Notes under the pieces: model-generated | Told to the model about the DNA's origin: nothing | Seen by the model: only the letters and a program-made list of their open reading frames with translations | Database searches by the model: none | Source: Clostridium folliculivorans | GTDB taxonomy: Bacteria > Bacillota > Clostridia > Clostridiales > Clostridiaceae | Assembly: GCF_024341905.1 (NCBI RefSeq) | Contig: NZ_BQXY01000001.1 | Span: 529,013 to 593,012 of the forward strand | Length of the DNA stretch: 64,000 nucleotides | Direction: 5' to 3' | Made by a program: the position numbers and the translations under genes | Shown: positions 63,225 through 64,000 of the stretch, piece by piece | How positions within the stretch are numbered: the first letter of the stretch is position 1 | Layout: every line of letters begins with the position of its first letter

Positions 63225-63258
63225 AAAAAGGCTTAGTGGATATCACTAGGCCTTTTTA
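63225..63258 (+). terminator. Terminator after the SDR gene
   Basis: AAAAAGGCTTAGTG and CACTAGGCCTTTTT pair with one mismatch around a short loop. Confidence 0.8.
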
Positions 63259-63280
63259 TTGTAGAAAATACAAAAAAATA

Positions 63281-63309
63281 TTGACCAGTGACAGGTTGTC
63301 ATTTATAAT
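63281..63309 (+). promoter_or_regulatory. Promoter of the TetR gene
   Basis: TTGACC (63281-63286) and TATAAT (63304-63309) are separated by exactly 17 bases, giving a near-consensus sigma A promoter. Confidence 0.75.
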
Positions 63310-63333
63310 AAAAACATAAGTGACAACTTGTCA
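63289..63333. promoter_or_regulatory. Twin TetR operators around the promoter
   Basis: TGACAGGTTGTCA (63289-63301) and TGACAACTTGTCA (63321-63333) are near-identical palindromes centred 32 bp (about three helical turns) apart. One lies in the promoter spacer and the other just after the -10, as expected for autorepression. Confidence 0.7.
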
Positions 63334-63382
63334 TTTTGATTTTATTAATTATATTTTTCGATAAGTATAAAAGGAGTTAAGT

Positions 63383-64000
63383 ATGCCTAAACAGTTGTTT
63401 TTTTCCTTATCAAGCGAAAAACAAAATAAAATAAAGGATTCAGCACTGGCTGAATTCTCTGAAAACCAATTCCATGAAGCATCAATCAATCAAATAATAA
63501 AGATAGCGGGTATTTCTAGAGGAAGTTTTTATCAGTACTTTGAGGATAAAGAGGATCTGTACTTTTATTTAATAAAGGATTTCTTGGAATCCAAATTAAG
63601 TGAATTCTCTAAAAGTTATGTAAAGGGTGAGTATAATAATGTATTTACAGTTTACAGGCAAATATTTTTATCCATGCTTTCAACAATTTCAGATGAAAAA
63701 TATCAACCTTTTTTTAAAAACATGTTCTTATCTTTGAATTATGATCTTGAAAAAAAGCTTAGAGAGATTGTTGAGAAAATGCAAGAAGCGATACTATCAA
63801 ATACATTTAAGAAAGCTATGATCAATATAGGTGATGAATTACCATATCTTAAAGAACTTTTACAAATTATTAGACTTATCAGCAATGATCTTTTTACACG
63901 AAAAGTCATAGAAAATCTTGATAATAAGCAAATAATAGAAATTTACGACATGAGAATGGAATTGCTTCGTAGCGTAAGAGAGATTAAGCAAATGAAATTA
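63383..64000 (+). CDS. TetR-family transcriptional regulator (partial, runs off the window)
   Basis: The frame is open for 206 codons to the right edge. The N-terminal helix-turn-helix is typical: IKDSALAEFSENQFHEASIN, then QIIKIAGISRGSFYQYFEDKEDLYFYLIKDF; the rest is a helical ligand-binding domain. AAAGGAG precedes the ATG. Twin TGACA/TTGTCA palindromes flank its promoter, so it probably represses itself and a transporter or gene beyond the window. Since 206 codons is already close to the usual length, little is missing. Confidence 0.88.
   Translation, partial: MPKQLFFSLSSEKQNKIKDSALAEFSENQFHEASINQIIKIAGISRGSFYQYFEDKEDLYFYLIKDFLESKLSEFSKSYVKGEYNNVFTVYRQIFLSMLSTISDEKYQPFFKNMFLSLNYDLEKKLREIVEKMQEAILSNTFKKAMINIGDELPYLKELLQIIRLISNDLFTRKVIENLDNKQIIEIYDMRMELLRSVREIKQMKL

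Noticed and set aside
1..64000. CRISPR arrays, tRNA genes and 5S/16S/23S rRNA genes
   Set aside because: No regular spaced repeats and no tRNA or rRNA signature were found by eye; a covariance search would be the decisive check.

Overview
The window looks like a low-GC, spore-forming Firmicute chromosome, most likely Clostridium sensu stricto. It is strongly AT-rich, uses strong AGGAGG-type ribosome binding sites with frequent TTG/GTG starts, carries a CotS-type spore coat gene and a T-box leader, and has the dgt-dnaG-rpoD-trmK-nif3 order that I associate with clostridia. No species is claimed.

Region 1 (1-12.1 kb) is core chromosome: a partial coat protein, dGTPase, primase, housekeeping sigma factor, a PH-domain membrane protein, TrmK and a Nif3-like protein, an AIM24-family gene pair, a LysR regulator and a DUF554 membrane protein. 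Three families of dispersed palindromic elements (called A, B and C here) lie between these genes. Region 2 (12.3-19.1 kb) is the RNase P RNA gene followed by a decayed integrated element. The last part of rnpB plus its terminator is repeated as a 76-bp direct repeat (12673-12748 and 19029-19104, one mismatch). Between the repeats lie a broken tyrosine recombinase, an intact-looking IS3-family insertion sequence, an excisionase-like gene whose best start codon is ATA, and cargo of unknown function (a multi-pass membrane protein, a secreted protein, a TM2/zinc-ribbon protein and small proteins). A second recombinase scrap lies just outside the right repeat.

Region 3 (19.3-23.6 kb) holds a divergent peptide deformylase, a TetR remnant with apparently surviving operators, a foreign-looking SDR gene, a FliB-like flagellin methylase and gene scraps. 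Region 4 (23.6-37.7 kb) is a carbohydrate locus: a 1530-aa secreted six-hairpin-type protein, a YesM/YesN-like two-component system, a sugar-binding lipoprotein, two permeases without an ATPase, and a GH65 phosphorylase. The likely route is extracellular cleavage, ABC import of a disaccharide or oligosaccharide, then phosphorolysis in the cytoplasm.

Region 5 (37.8-64 kb) is mixed accessory and housekeeping sequence: patatin, MerR, an OYE-type reductase, an ABC-F protein, a TruA paralogue, two GGDEF proteins, a phosphodiesterase, a DMT exporter, a T-box-controlled short alanyl-tRNA synthetase without the C-terminal domain, a HAD phosphatase, two O-acetyltransferases, AraC, GNAT, PHP, a metallophosphoesterase, an MBL hydrolase, an SDR and a partial TetR with two operators around its promoter. 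Several intergenic stretches hold gene remnants. No tRNA, 5S/16S/23S rRNA or CRISPR array was seen.
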